64,000 bases of DNA from JBCFAY01 sp038562375 (GCA_038562375.1 JBCFAY010000011.1:1-64000); one strand, 5' to 3'; shown: positions 23,832 to 32,064, counted from the first letter of the stretch. The notes: generated by a model not told the origin, from the sequence alone. Numbers and translations are program-made.

Positions 23832-26048
23832 ACCTTTTTTCCTCCTTGTTTTCTTTTCCAGGACTATACCCAGGTAATCGTTGACGCGCTTTTGCGCCAA
23901 AGCCACATAGAACGATTTGTCGATCGCCTCAATACCGGCTTCGTTGCGGTTATCGATGAAACAGTGATCGGGTAAATTGGCGATCTTATCCCTCCGTGCC
24001 TTGCTCCCCTCCTTTTCCAATTTAACTTTGTAAATGGTGCCGTGAAGTTCACGGTGCGACGCATATACGCGATTGACGGTCTGAACCGGCTTCTCAGCCT
24101 GGGCCCAAAGCCAAACGACCTTATCGTAAGAGCTACCGGCCTTGGCGATCATCTGAAACTGCCAAGGCTCGGCGCAGTCTTCAATTGTTTTTTGCACGGG
24201 CACTTCATCGAGCAGAGCGGCGACGACCGCCTTGGACACAACGACGAGGCTTTTGTTCTTGAAATCCCCGCCGTCGTAGTTGGAAACGTAAGCGCCCTTG
24301 ACGTCTATCTTGCCTTTGAGATCCCGGAGAACGTAGTTGTTCACGTCCTTCTGGATGATCTTCTCAACCTCGTCAAAGCCCATCTTGAAGCCGGTACGCG
24401 CTTCCCACGCGGCAACCGCGGCTTTGACCTCGGGTTCAACGTCGGCATCATAGGAAACGATCAGCCCGTCGGTGTTGCTCTGGATCAGCAGGAAAGTATC
24501 GATGGTTTCCAGCTTTTCGATGAGATCGATCAAATAAAGCTGGCCGGAAATACAGACCGCATTCGCCATACGGGGATCGTATAACGCGTTATAGGGGTTC
24601 TTCATCGCGCCGTAGGTGGTGTTTAGAACCAGCTTGAGCGCGTCCGCCGTCGCCTTGTCCCCGCTCTTTTTGGCGGCGAGCCGTTTCTCATATACCAGGC
24701 GGTATTCGTCTGGATCCGGCGCGCTGCGGCTCAGGTAACCGTTCACGATCATGAGGCTCGGATAATAGCTCGTCACATCGATGTGCACCACTTTGCGGCG
24801 CTCGGACCTGGTTTCAGCATAGCAAGGCCGCGCCCCGTGAAGGCCGCCCCACGCGACCGTATGCGGAACGTCTGCGATCATGATCTCCAGTTGTGATTTG
24901 TAGGTTGGATCAATCCTGCTGAAGAACTTTCGCACCTCTTCATATTTTTCGAGCTCAAGGTTATCCGGGAAATCATAGATCCGCTCGTCGCCGCGGTCGT
25001 AGAAACGCGCATCTAGATAAGCGCCCGTAAGCTTTGCATTGGTCAGCCGAAGGCTCTCCGTAGCGCTCAGGCCTTTCATAGCGCCCAGCGTGACCTTAGA
25101 TTCCAGATAATCCTTACGTTCCTCAAACAGTCTTACAGTGGCGTCCACGTCGTGGGCGCAGTATTTAACGACTTCTTCCAACTCGTCTTCGGTGAGCGGG
25201 CGACCGATATCGAATGAAACGCTGCTCTCCTCGATGGACATACCCAAATTGCCCTCGATCTCTTTCAGACGAAGATGAACCTGTGTTCCTAAATCGTCCA
25301 TCAGATCGAAATTGATCCAAGGGGCGCTCTTATGAGAAAGCCAGGAATAATTCCACCAGTCGTTTCCGGCGATGATAAAATCGTTGAGCTCTTTGACCGT
25401 TGAGTTGCTCGCGCCGTGGTAAATGGCTTTGAGGATCCCCTGATCGTAGTTCTTGGAATTGTACCCGCCGACGGCGGGAGTATTAAGCCCGTCGATAAAA
25501 TCAGCCAGGGCAAAATTATCATTATGAAATACGGTCTTTTCCCCGGTTTCAAGCGAATGAAATATCACAATCCAATCGTGGGAAAAAACCTCGATATCAT
25601 ATATGAAGAAGTTTTTGTTCATTTGCCGGTTCCTCTCTTCTTCCAACAATCCTTTGAACTTTGGGAAGTATGCAAAGTGAAAGATCCATTCCGCAGCTTC
25701 AGCGGCGAGTAAAGACGGATATAGCTCAAACCGAACTTCGTACCCGATGAATCTCCCATCTTTGTCCTCGCCTCTGTTCACGGTTACCCATTCGCCCGGC
25801 CAGTCGGGATGTTCACCATGGGCAACCGCAAGTTTGAAGTTCCATTCCTCATCTTTAACTCTTTGCTCCCAAAGCAGCTTTTTGTAGCAATACTCACACC
25901 CACGCCGGACGCTTAAGGCGCCACCAAGCTCGTGATATTCCTCCGGTGTGATGTCTCCGTAAAACGGCTGCAACCAGGGGCATTCCAAGGTTCCATCGTC
26001 GGATCGCCATACGATTGCTTCAAGACACGGAATTGCGTCTTTCGCCAT
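23115..26048 (-). CDS. Family B DNA polymerase fused in frame to ERF annealing protein
   Basis: 977 uninterrupted codons with three parts. Residues 1-142: unrecognised module with CEYC. Residues 143-739: DNA polymerase with proofreading exonuclease (D151-E153 in YDIEVF; GYNSKNYD at 195-202; Y296/D300) and family B motif A IDVTSYYPS (423-431), motif B KLVLNTTYG (472-480), motif C SNTDG (524-528, first Asp replaced by Asn). Residues 740-977: ERF ssDNA annealing protein (LYQKLFELQGIMDAF, NRHQSYEYITEKQYK). Good ribosome binding sites precede both internal Met codons (143 and 740), so separate shorter products are possible. The polymerase alone would be a normal 597 aa, which suggests that stop codons were lost. 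Confidence 0.85.
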   Translation of the reverse strand: MAKDAIPCLEAIVWRSDDGTLECPWLQPFYGDITPEEYHELGGALSVRRGCEYCYKKLLWEQRVKDEEWNFKLAVAHGEHPDWPGEWVTVNRGEDKDGRFIGYEVRFELYPSLLAAEAAEWIFHFAYFPKFKGLLEEERNRQMNKNFFIYDIEVFSHDWIVIFHSLETGEKTVFHNDNFALADFIDGLNTPAVGGYNSKNYDQGILKAIYHGASNSTVKELNDFIIAGNDWWNYSWLSHKSAPWINFDLMDDLGTQVHLRLKEIEGNLGMSIEESSVSFDIGRPLTEDELEEVVKYCAHDVDATVRLFEERKDYLESKVTLGAMKGLSATESLRLTNAKLTGAYLDARFYDRGDERIYDFPDNLELEKYEEVRKFFSRIDPTYKSQLEIMIADVPHTVAWGGLHGARPCYAETRSERRKVVHIDVTSYYPSLMIVNGYLSRSAPDPDEYRLVYEKRLAAKKSGDKATADALKLVLNTTYGAMKNPYNALYDPRMANAVCISGQLYLIDLIEKLETIDTFLLIQSNTDGLIVSYDADVEPEVKAAVAAWEARTGFKMGFDEVEKIIQKDVNNYVLRDLKGKIDVKGAYVSNYDGGDFKNKSLVVVSKAVVAALLDEVPVQKTIEDCAEPWQFQMIAKAGSSYDKVVWLWAQAEKPVQTVNRVYASHRELHGTIYKVKLEKEGSKARRDKIANLPDHCFIDNRNEAGIEAIDKSFYVALAQKRVNDYLGIVLEKKTRRKKGMATKVKNEETAAGSVSPVSEKKTLYQKLFELQGIMDAFEWKKDGKNRHQSYEYITEKQYKSNFKQARAAVGLLWKMEEIGHEFIGAVSDKMHLILTQFRGRLIDPDTGEFEEYLFSGSGADNGDKALYKAYTGGLKFFLATNYLVAEDNDPEGDEAEIRDEKPRYTSPERREDIKGKITDQNEPATEEQIEAIALGIEMLEAEGTDTSSFTELLGTELTKAEAEQLLEAIGELIPESA

Positions 26049-27372
26049 TCACAAAACTCCAAAGCTCGTTTTCGCTAAAATCGCGGTGCCGCAACAGAGC
26101 GCTCCAGATCTTCACTTCGACGGTACCGGTCGTTTCAAATAGAATGTAGCTGCATTTCTCCCGCTGGCCGGCGCGGTGGGTACGGTCGCAAGCCTGCTCA
26201 AATGCTTGACTGGACAGCGTCGGCTCGTAAAACAAGGTCGTATCCGCCGCATTGAGCGTGATTCCGGCAGAGGCCGTGCGGTACTGGCAAACGATCACTC
26301 GGATCTCTGGATCTTCTTGGAACCGTCTCCAAATGGTCTTGTCCTTCTGGTCGCCGTCCAGCACAATGTGCAGGGCGCCTCGTTTCAGCAGAACGTGGCG
26401 GATATCGGCGATTGATTCGCGGTATTCTGCGAAGATGACCAACTTTTTGTCCCAGTTTTCAAGGAATTCATTCAGGGCAGCCGCTTTCTCAGCCTTGAGC
26501 TTGTGGACCGTACCCTGCTCGTCTTTGATATGCCCGGAACATATCTGCCGCAGCTTGGTCATCCTCGCGAGCGGGTTCTTCGCCTCGATGTCGAGTCCCT
26601 CAATGTAGTTCTTGAGCATCTCCTTGTACTGCCGTTTCTCCAACAGCTCCAGAGAATACCGTTCCGGCGGGAGCTTCTCCGGGAGATCCAGACACTCGGC
26701 TTTCGTGATCCGGTAGGAGTGCGCGGCGATGATCTCCTTCAGCTCGTCCACGTGCCGATATGCGCACGGCTTGTAATACGCATCGAGAATGCAATACCGC
26801 TTCTCAAAATCCGCGTATTTCCCGAGGATCCCGGGATCCAGAAAATCGAACTGCGCCCAAATCTCTTCCCAGCGGCTATTACCTATCGGTGTGCCCGAAA
26901 GAATGTAGCGGTAGAGCGCATTGCGGCTGATATCCCGGATCCCCCGAGTGACGCGCCTTCTTCTGCGTTTCTTCGTTACGGGATCCACCGCCGTTTTCAT
27001 CTGCCCGGCATATCGGTTGCTGTTACGGTTTTTGATGAAATGGCTTTCGTCCAATACCATCAAGTCCCATTGTCGATCCAGCTCCGGCCGCCGCCAGATC
27101 AGGTCATATGTGGTGATCGTCAGGCACCGCTTCAGCAGTATTTGATCGAGCTTGTTGAAGAAGGCCGCGATATCGCTTTCCCAGCTCCCCCGTACCGCCT
27201 TCGGGCATACGACCAATGCTGAACTAATACCGCCCGATTTATAGAGCTCTAAGATCCTCATGAGCACCGGCCGCGTCTTTGCCGTGCCCTGCTCCATGAA
27301 TAGAGCGAAACACCTGTTCGTTCTCAGATGCGAGAGCGCGATATTCTGATGCATATAAGGCGCAAGGATCAT
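26020..27372 (-). CDS. SNF2-like phage helicase
   Basis: 450 aa, GGGAG upstream. Superfamily 2 motor: motif I MEQGTAKTRPVL at about 27-38 (Gly-Thr-Ala-Lys-Thr instead of GxGKT), motif Ia ALVVCPKAV, motif II DESH (near 109), motif III SGTPIGNS, motif V/VI YRTASAGITLNAADTTLFYE and QACDRTHRAGQ. Compact SNF2-like helicases of this kind stand next to phage polymerases and are thought to remodel replication forks. It overlaps the polymerase start by 29 bases. Confidence 0.92.
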   Translation of the reverse strand: MILAPYMHQNIALSHLRTNRCFALFMEQGTAKTRPVLMRILELYKSGGISSALVVCPKAVRGSWESDIAAFFNKLDQILLKRCLTITTYDLIWRRPELDRQWDLMVLDESHFIKNRNSNRYAGQMKTAVDPVTKKRRRRRVTRGIRDISRNALYRYILSGTPIGNSRWEEIWAQFDFLDPGILGKYADFEKRYCILDAYYKPCAYRHVDELKEIIAAHSYRITKAECLDLPEKLPPERYSLELLEKRQYKEMLKNYIEGLDIEAKNPLARMTKLRQICSGHIKDEQGTVHKLKAEKAAALNEFLENWDKKLVIFAEYRESIADIRHVLLKRGALHIVLDGDQKDKTIWRRFQEDPEIRVIVCQYRTASAGITLNAADTTLFYEPTLSSQAFEQACDRTHRAGQREKCSYILFETTGTVEVKIWSALLRHRDFSENELWSFVNGERRNSVS

Positions 27373-27469
27373 CTAATGCTCTCCCATCATAGTCACAATC
27401 CTCGCACCGCTCACCGGGATCGAGGTTAGCCTTACAGTAAGGGCAGGTATCGAAATAAGGCTTGCTCAT
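27239..27469 (-). CDS. Small zinc-ribbon protein overlapping the helicase start
   Basis: 76 aa; ATGA overlap with the upstream gene and an N-terminal double knuckle CPYCKANLDPGERCEDC (9-25). Its last 45 codons overlap the helicase gene by 134 bases, an unusually long overlap, so the tail may not be functional or the frame may be extended by a lost stop. Unknown function. Confidence 0.5.
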   Translation of the reverse strand: MSKPYFDTCPYCKANLDPGERCEDCDYDGRALDDPCALYASEYRALASENEQVFRSIHGAGHGKDAAGAHEDLRAL

Positions 27470-27708
27470 TGACTTCCCGCCCTTTTCTTGATATGCTTGC
27501 CTTGGATGATCATTGGGTGCCGTTCTTCACTGGCGGGTGGGGACGGCATTTCTCGTATCCGGCGCTCTATGACGATCTTGGGAAGCTGCAGCGGTTTGAT
27601 ATAGTCACCGCAGTCGACGCATCCGGTCGGGAGCTTGAGCTTAGCGGGGAATGCATATTCTCGTCCGCATGTCTGGCAGAAATAGGTATGGATACGCGGT
27701 CTGGTCAT
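27466..27708 (-). CDS. Small zinc-ribbon protein
   Basis: 80 aa with ATGA overlaps at both ends. CQTCGREYAFPAKLKLPTGC (11-30) and CVDCG form a four-Cys ribbon, followed by a Lys/Arg-rich tail. Together with the next gene it makes a tandem of zinc-ribbon genes before the helicase. Confidence 0.6.
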   Translation of the reverse strand: MTRPRIHTYFCQTCGREYAFPAKLKLPTGCVDCGDYIKPLQLPKIVIERRIREMPSPPASEERHPMIIQGKHIKKRAGSQ

Positions 27709-28106
27709 ACGGTGCCTCCTTCGATCTTATCAAGAACCATCTGATACCGTTCCTTTGATAGATCAAGCGCGTCCATGAAAGCCCGATCCCCAATCGGCGT
27801 ATCGCTCAGCCCTTCGAAGCCGTTCAATATCGTCCACAGCGTCGCCATGGCTTTGCTGGCGTAGGCATCTGTGTTTCGCTGGATTTCGCTGCCTTGCGCG
27901 TACTGCGCAGCCTCTTCATCAAAGTCTTGTGTTGCGGTTAAGATAAACTTGGATACAATCAGCGCCACCTCGTCCGCGGTATATACCGGCACACTGTTCC
28001 AAAGCCTTTGCTTGCGGAAGTCGGTGGGAACCTTGGCAGAATTTTCCTCACGTGAGTAAAAAATAAAATCCTTAACCTTGTCCGCAAACCTACCGATCAG
28101 TCCCAT
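27705..28106 (-). CDS. Hypothetical phage protein (133 aa)
   Basis: GGAGG ten bases upstream. Mostly helical (MGLIGRFADKVKDFIFYSRE; YTADEVALIVSKFILTATQD). No family recognised. First larger gene of the early block after the run of tiny genes. Confidence 0.6.
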   Translation of the reverse strand: MGLIGRFADKVKDFIFYSREENSAKVPTDFRKQRLWNSVPVYTADEVALIVSKFILTATQDFDEEAAQYAQGSEIQRNTDAYASKAMATLWTILNGFEGLSDTPIGDRAFMDALDLSKERYQMVLDKIEGGTV

Positions 28107-28252
28107 TTGCTTTTCGCCTCCATCTTCTTTATCTGCTTATCCACCGCCTCCGGATAGTGCTCCCCGACCCACACCAGGATCCCGCCGACCAGGGCGATCC
28201 CGGCGAGGATCAGCAGGCAGCGCCAAAGACCGAGAATCAAATCCGTGTGCAT
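28097..28252 (-). CDS. 51-aa single-TM phage protein
   Basis: ATG 28252 with GGAGG seven bases upstream; overlaps the next gene by ten bases. Hydrophobic helix (LLILAGIALVGGILVWVGEH) near residues 13-32 and a Lys-rich C-terminus. Function unknown. Confidence 0.65.
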   Translation of the reverse strand: MHTDLILGLWRCLLILAGIALVGGILVWVGEHYPEAVDKQIKKMEAKSKWD

Positions 28253-28443
28253 GGCCGGTCCTCCGTTTCTGCTCGGATCGGTCGCCCTGCATCATCGAGC
28301 TGAGCGTAGGCGGCATTGGCCGTGCAACGACAATACGGAAATGGCGCGGTGGGATTATAAGAGCAGCTGCGTTTCCGACATTCAAGGTTTTTCTGAGGGT
28401 CGCACATATAAATGGTGCGGTCTTTGATGCTGAGTGAACTCAA
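28237..28443 (-). CDS. Small Cys-rich phage protein with TTG start
   Basis: 68 aa from TTG 28443, chosen because AAGGAGG lies eight bases upstream and the TTG overlaps the preceding stop (TTGA). Cysteines in MCDPQKNLECRKRSC and YCRCTAN could bind zinc; the sequence resembles small clostridial phage proteins with a CNPQKNxxCxKxxC pattern. Role unknown. Confidence 0.6.
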   Translation of the reverse strand: MSSLSIKDRTIYMCDPQKNLECRKRSCSYNPTAPFPYCRCTANAAYAQLDDAGRPIRAETEDRPCTRI

Positions 28444-28604
28444 AAGCTTGTCCTCCTTAACGTTTTGCGCTGCTGCGTGGTTCTAGAAAAGATCTGATTC
28501 TGATAGCTCACGTACTCCTGCCGGTCCGCTTTGCGCTTCCGGAGGCGCTCTTTTTGATGGCGCTGAAGGATCTCAGCTACGAATTCGGCGCGGGACTGGG
28601 TCAT
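28440..28604 (-). CDS. 54-aa basic phage protein
   Basis: ATG 28604 overlaps the stop of the upstream gene (ATGA) and its own stop overlaps the next TTG start. Very basic helical peptide (MTQSRAEFVAEILQRHQKER). Possibly nucleic acid binding; unknown family. Confidence 0.6.
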   Translation of the reverse strand: MTQSRAEFVAEILQRHQKERLRKRKADRQEYVSYQNQIFSRTTQQRKTLRRTSF

Positions 28605-28858
28605 AGGGCGGCCATGCGGGCCTTACGGGTTGGCCGGTTGCTGTTAGCCCAGGCCGCGGCGGAGCGGACGAGAACCTTGCCGCCGGGCGTGACCTGTAAG
28701 TATCCGTCCCGGACGAGGTCTTGCACCCGCCGGGCAGAGCGGCCGACATGCTTCCCGGCTTCGGCGTAATTTGCAAAAACTTCCCCGTGAGCCTTGACCC
28801 ATTTTTCTTCGATGGCTTCAATGGGCTCCAGCGGGGCGGCTTTGATTATGCGCGGCAT
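28601..28858 (-). CDS. Small helix-turn-helix phage protein
   Basis: 85 aa, AAGGAG upstream. ANYAEAGKHVGRSARRVQDL, followed by VRDGYLQVTPGGKVLVRSAA, has the pattern of a MerR/excisionase-type winged helix-turn-helix with a beta hairpin. It could be an early regulator or excisionase-like factor; no integrase-side evidence decides. Confidence 0.6.
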   Translation of the reverse strand: MPRIIKAAPLEPIEAIEEKWVKAHGEVFANYAEAGKHVGRSARRVQDLVRDGYLQVTPGGKVLVRSAAAWANSNRPTRKARMAAL

Positions 28859-28914
28859 GATGGTTGCTCCTTTCCATGCTCTCGATTGATGACGCGGATT
28901 TCATTGGTTGGCAT
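28846..28914 (-). CDS. Possible 22-aa leader peptide
   Basis: ATG 28914 with AAGGA six bases upstream, TAA at 28846 overlapping the next start by 13 bases. Product MPTNEIRVINREHGKEQPSC plus two residues. Tiny, so only weakly supported; it would carry ribosomes to the next start. Confidence 0.3.
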   Translation of the reverse strand: MPTNEIRVINREHGKEQPSCRA

Positions 28915-28926
28915 GGGAGATCCTTT

Positions 28927-29178
28927 CTAGGCGGTCTGATCGGCGGGCATATTGTCCCTGTTTTGGGACGTTCCGGCTAAAAAAATAAGTACCTTTTCGC
29001 GATCATCCGTAATATTTAGCACGCCACAAATACTCTCAACTTCTAAAGTGTTGAATTGCTTTTTACCGTTAATCTTAGAATTTAGGGAATTCTTTGAGAT
29101 TTTTAGCGTCTCAGCAAGGGATTTTTGTGAGTGGCCTGCTGCCGCGATGTATCCCATAAGCTTATTCTTGTTTATCAA
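28927..29178 (-). CDS. Cro-like repressor
   Basis: 83 aa from TTG 29178. The upstream ATG at 29220 lies on the -10 box of the promoter, so it cannot be the start; the TTG has GGAGGGG six bases upstream. XRE-type helix-turn-helix: AAGHSQKSLAETLKISKNSL around residues 12-31, then GKKQFNTLEVESICGVLNI. First gene of the leftward lytic transcript, so it should act as Cro. A GTCCC-6-GGGAC inverted repeat (28954-28969) lies in its 3' end. Confidence 0.82.
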   Translation of the reverse strand: MINKNKLMGYIAAAGHSQKSLAETLKISKNSLNSKINGKKQFNTLEVESICGVLNITDDREKVLIFLAGTSQNRDNMPADQTA

Positions 29179-29198
29179 TCTAAACCCCTCCCATTCGT

Positions 29199-29259
29199 CC
29201 CATTTTTGGGTCGATTTCATATTACATCATTGCGTTTCACGTGTCAACCCATATATGGG
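29199..29259. promoter_or_regulatory. Operators of the lysogeny switch
   Basis: Two 12-base sites with the same half site: CCCATTTTTGGG at 29199-29210 and the perfect palindrome CCCATATATGGG at 29248-29259, start to start 49 bases. The first lies between the leftward promoter and cro, the second directly abuts its -35 box. A further imperfect TTTTGGGA half site overlaps the rightward promoter spacer (29297-29302). Binding by CI and Cro is inferred. Confidence 0.65.
29219..29247 (-). promoter_or_regulatory. Leftward early promoter (cro and lytic genes)
   Basis: Minus strand: perfect -35 TTGACA (29242-29247), 17-base spacer, -10 TAATAT (29219-29224). It faces the whole early region and is flanked by both operators. 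Confidence 0.8.
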
Positions 29260-29288
29260 ACGATTTTCAAGTATTTTTGTATAATGTG

Positions 29289-29316
29289 TTGCAATTTTGG
29301 GATTGTATACTATAAT
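29289..29316 (+). promoter_or_regulatory. Rightward promoter of the CI-like repressor
   Basis: -35 TTGCAA (29289-29294), 16-base spacer, perfect -10 TATAAT (29311-29316), 28 bases before the ATG of the repressor with AAGGAG between. Confidence 0.75.
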
Positions 29317-29344
29317 AGGGTTAGTTAGCATAAGGAGCATTATT

Positions 29345-29977
29345 ATGAATGATACATTGCCCGATAAAATTCGCCGCTTAATCGCACTCCATAACCTATC
29401 CTATAATGATCTTTCGAGGATAACTTGTATTCCAAAGTCCGCACTCCAACGGTATGCTACCGGGGAAACAAAGAAAGTGCCAATGAATAGGGTTGAGGCT
29501 ATTGCAAAGGCATTAAAAACAACATCAGCATACTTGTTAGGATGGGATCAAACCGACTTTCCTTCTGTCGAAGTCATCTATTTCCCGGTCATCGGATCCA
29601 TATCCGCAGGATATGATAATTTGGCAGTAGAGGAATACACCGGAGAGCAGATGTCAATTCCACTAAACCTTCTGCACGGTCGCGATCCATCTGATTTTTT
29701 TGTATTGGTTGTCAAGGGCGACAGTATGTATCCTCAACTCCTTGCCGGGGACAAGGTTCTCGTACAGCGCACGACGTCTGTCGACAGCGGCAGCATTGCA
29801 GTCATCATGTACAACGGCGACGAGGCGACGCTGAAGAAGGTGGTCTATGTTTATGGCGAGGACTGGATGGAACTGATCCCGATCAATCCGGAATACAAGG
29901 CCCGCCGTATCGAGGGCAGCGATCTGGAGCAGTGCAGGGTGTTGGGGCGAGTTGTAAATCTGATACGAGATATGTGA
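29345..29977 (+). CDS. CI-like repressor with S24 (LexA-type) protease domain
   Basis: 210 aa from ATG 29345 (AAGGAG seven bases upstream). N-terminal helix-turn-helix (about 7-66: [20 protein letters not shown]), then the S24 autoprotease: Ala88-Gly89 cleavage site in ISAGY, nucleophile Ser127 in KGDSMYP, general base Lys164 in ATLKK. RecA-stimulated self-cleavage would release the prophage during SOS. Divergent from cro across a 166-base operator region. Confidence 0.93.
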   Translation: MNDTLPDKIRRLIALHNLSYNDLSRITCIPKSALQRYATGETKKVPMNRVEAIAKALKTTSAYLLGWDQTDFPSVEVIYFPVIGSISAGYDNLAVEEYTGEQMSIPLNLLHGRDPSDFFVLVVKGDSMYPQLLAGDKVLVQRTTSVDSGSIAVIMYNGDEATLKKVVYVYGEDWMELIPINPEYKARRIEGSDLEQCRVLGRVVNLIRDM

Positions 29978-29990
29978 TAGGAGGCGCGAT

Positions 29991-30908
29991 ATGAAAACGT
30001 GCGTTAAATGCGGCAAAAAAGGTATATTTTTATGGTTAAGCAAGCAAGGACACTGCGAGCAATGCGCAGCGGAAACACGCATTGTTCAAAAAGCAACGGA
30101 ATATCCGTATATCACCAGTAAAACCCCGCGCTCATCAAATAATCCCACACAAACCACGATTGATTATCCATATATTAAAAATAAAACTCAGTTTTCAAAT
30201 GATGCGCCTAAGGCTTTCGCTGCGCCAAAGCCTACCGTTGCAACCAGCGAATATCAAATAAAAGCACCACATGCAATTGGCGAATGTCGAGCCAAATACA
30301 AATACAGCAATGTTCCGGTTGCCGGAATACAACATGCTCAACCGGATTTTTCCACACTGGAAGTAGGCGGTAAGATTGATCTGGTGCATGAGCCAGATAA
30401 TGAATACGATAAAAAGGCCGTTCGTGTTGAATTCAACGGTCAAAAGCTTGGCTACATAATTAAAGAATCTCAGCATCAAAGCATGATCCTCGATTTTCAG
30501 CGCAGAGGCGATCCCATCTATGCGGCTATCTGGGGATATGATAAAGAACAATCACGCATTTATCTGTATATCGCGTATTATAAAAACTTGATGGAAGGCT
30601 TGGAGAATTGCGAGTCTGCGATTGCTACTCTAACTAAAACCAGCAAAAAGGATGATTTTGACTCAAGACGAGATGAGAATCTTTTGCTAAACACAAATGG
30701 TGACCCGTTGCAGCTTGAGTATAATGACGAAACCGAAACATATTGGGTACGCGATGATGTTGGAAATGAGATCGGCGAACTGAGCAAGTCTATATCTGCT
30801 AAAATGATGACAAAAGAAAGCAACTCCGAGCTTATCGCGTTTTTAGAAGAAATCACTGAGAGCGACGAAGGAAAATACGGAGCACGCATTCGAGTGTACT
30901 TCAAGTAA
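29991..30908 (+). CDS. HIRAN-domain protein with N-terminal zinc ribbon
   Basis: 305 aa. Zinc ribbon C4-C7-C22-C25, a linker with two degenerate YPYI repeats (YPYITSKTP, YPYIKNKTQ), a HIRAN domain at about 92-200 (FSTLEVGGKIDLVHEPDNEY, KKAVRVEFNGQKLGYI), and a C-terminal domain rich in acidic residues. HIRAN domains bind DNA ends or stalled forks. The gene is more AT-rich than its neighbours and lies between repressor and integrase, the usual place for lysogeny-expressed cargo, 13 bases after cI. A defence or fork-related role is possible but unproven. Confidence 0.8.
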   Translation: MKTCVKCGKKGIFLWLSKQGHCEQCAAETRIVQKATEYPYITSKTPRSSNNPTQTTIDYPYIKNKTQFSNDAPKAFAAPKPTVATSEYQIKAPHAIGECRAKYKYSNVPVAGIQHAQPDFSTLEVGGKIDLVHEPDNEYDKKAVRVEFNGQKLGYIIKESQHQSMILDFQRRGDPIYAAIWGYDKEQSRIYLYIAYYKNLMEGLENCESAIATLTKTSKKDDFDSRRDENLLLNTNGDPLQLEYNDETETYWVRDDVGNEIGELSKSISAKMMTKESNSELIAFLEEITESDEGKYGARIRVYFK

Positions 30909-30918
30909 GGGGGTCCCA

Positions 30919-32055
30919 ATGCCAACCAAAAAGAAAATGGCCGATAAGGTTGATAAGCGGTTGCGCGCAAAAATCACGGTCGGAACCGGCATAGACGGTA
31001 AACCGATTATTAAGTATGCGTCGGGGCGGTCGAAAAAGGAATTGGAAACGAGCGAAAAGGAGCTGCGCAAAACATACATCGGCGGGCAAGAGGTACAGAG
31101 GGATGCGCTTTTTGAAACCTATGCCGCAAACTGGGTAAAAACGTATAAAGAGGGTAAAAAATCAGTCGGGACGGACGAAAATTACCACACCGCTCTGCAT
31201 CATCACCTTGTTCCCGCATTCAAAAATCGCCAGCTCCGCGCGATCACATCATTTGACCTGCAAAATCTGCTGAACGGCAAAGCGGGCATGAGCCGTACCA
31301 CGATCGGCTATATCCTCACCGTGCTTCGCGGCGTGTTCGGCAAGGCAACCGCCGAGGGCGTGATCGATCGGAACCCAACGCTAGGGATAGTTAAGCCCGA
31401 CACAGCATCAACATCCCGCAGGGCGCTTACCGACAATGAATCCGCAGCCACGCTCAAGGTGGGCGCGGAGCACCCGGACGGCCTGCTGTTGCTGGTCTTG
31501 TACTATACCGGCTTGCGACGCGGGGAAGCGATCGGCTTGCAGTGGCGTGATGTCGATTTTCAGGCGCGCACGCTGTCCGTGCGGCGCGACTTTGACTTCA
31601 AAACAGAGGATATCGGCAAGCTTAAGACCAAAGCCGCGCATCGCATGATCCCGATTCCGGACGAGCTCTATTCTGCTTTGGACAGCGTCCGAGGCATAGG
31701 CGAGACGTTTGTCTTTCAGCGGATCATACGCGCATCAAAGACGCGTCTGGAAGCCTACCGCGACACCTGGAACGATCTGCGCTCCGCCATGCTCGCAGTC
31801 GAGCCGAAGATCGAGAGCGCTAATGGCGGCTCTATTCTCACCGCTCATTATTACCGCCACAACTATGCCAGCATCTTATATAACGCCGGGATCGATGTCT
31901 TGACCGCTCAAAAGTGGCTCGGGCATGCTGACGCGAGGACAACCCTAAGTATTTATGCACACCTTTCAGAGGACTTCGAGTTGGAAAATGCGGACAAGCT
32001 TAAAGATGCATTTTCTAAAAAGGTTGCCAAAAGGTTGCCAGAATCGCAAAATTAG
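30919..32055 (+). CDS. int: Tyrosine integrase
   Basis: 378 aa. N-terminal AP2-like arm-binding region (about 1-55), core-binding SAM-like domain (60-160), catalytic domain with R200 (TGLRRGE), K238 region (KTKAAHR), H310-x-x-R313 (HYYRHN), H336 (LGHAD) and nucleophile Y347 (SIYAHL). It mediates site-specific integration and excision. It ends 57 bases from the 3' end of tRNA-Cys, the attachment target. Confidence 0.95.
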   Translation: MPTKKKMADKVDKRLRAKITVGTGIDGKPIIKYASGRSKKELETSEKELRKTYIGGQEVQRDALFETYAANWVKTYKEGKKSVGTDENYHTALHHHLVPAFKNRQLRAITSFDLQNLLNGKAGMSRTTIGYILTVLRGVFGKATAEGVIDRNPTLGIVKPDTASTSRRALTDNESAATLKVGAEHPDGLLLLVLYYTGLRRGEAIGLQWRDVDFQARTLSVRRDFDFKTEDIGKLKTKAAHRMIPIPDELYSALDSVRGIGETFVFQRIIRASKTRLEAYRDTWNDLRSAMLAVEPKIESANGGSILTAHYYRHNYASILYNAGIDVLTAQKWLGHADARTTLSIYAHLSEDFELENADKLKDAFSKKVAKRLPESQN

Positions 32056-32064
32056 AGCAAAGTA

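Noticed and set aside
27239..27708. Adjacent small zinc proteins as a toxin-antitoxin pair
   Set aside because: Both are CxxC zinc ribbons without toxin or antitoxin motifs, and similar genes are common in phage early regions.
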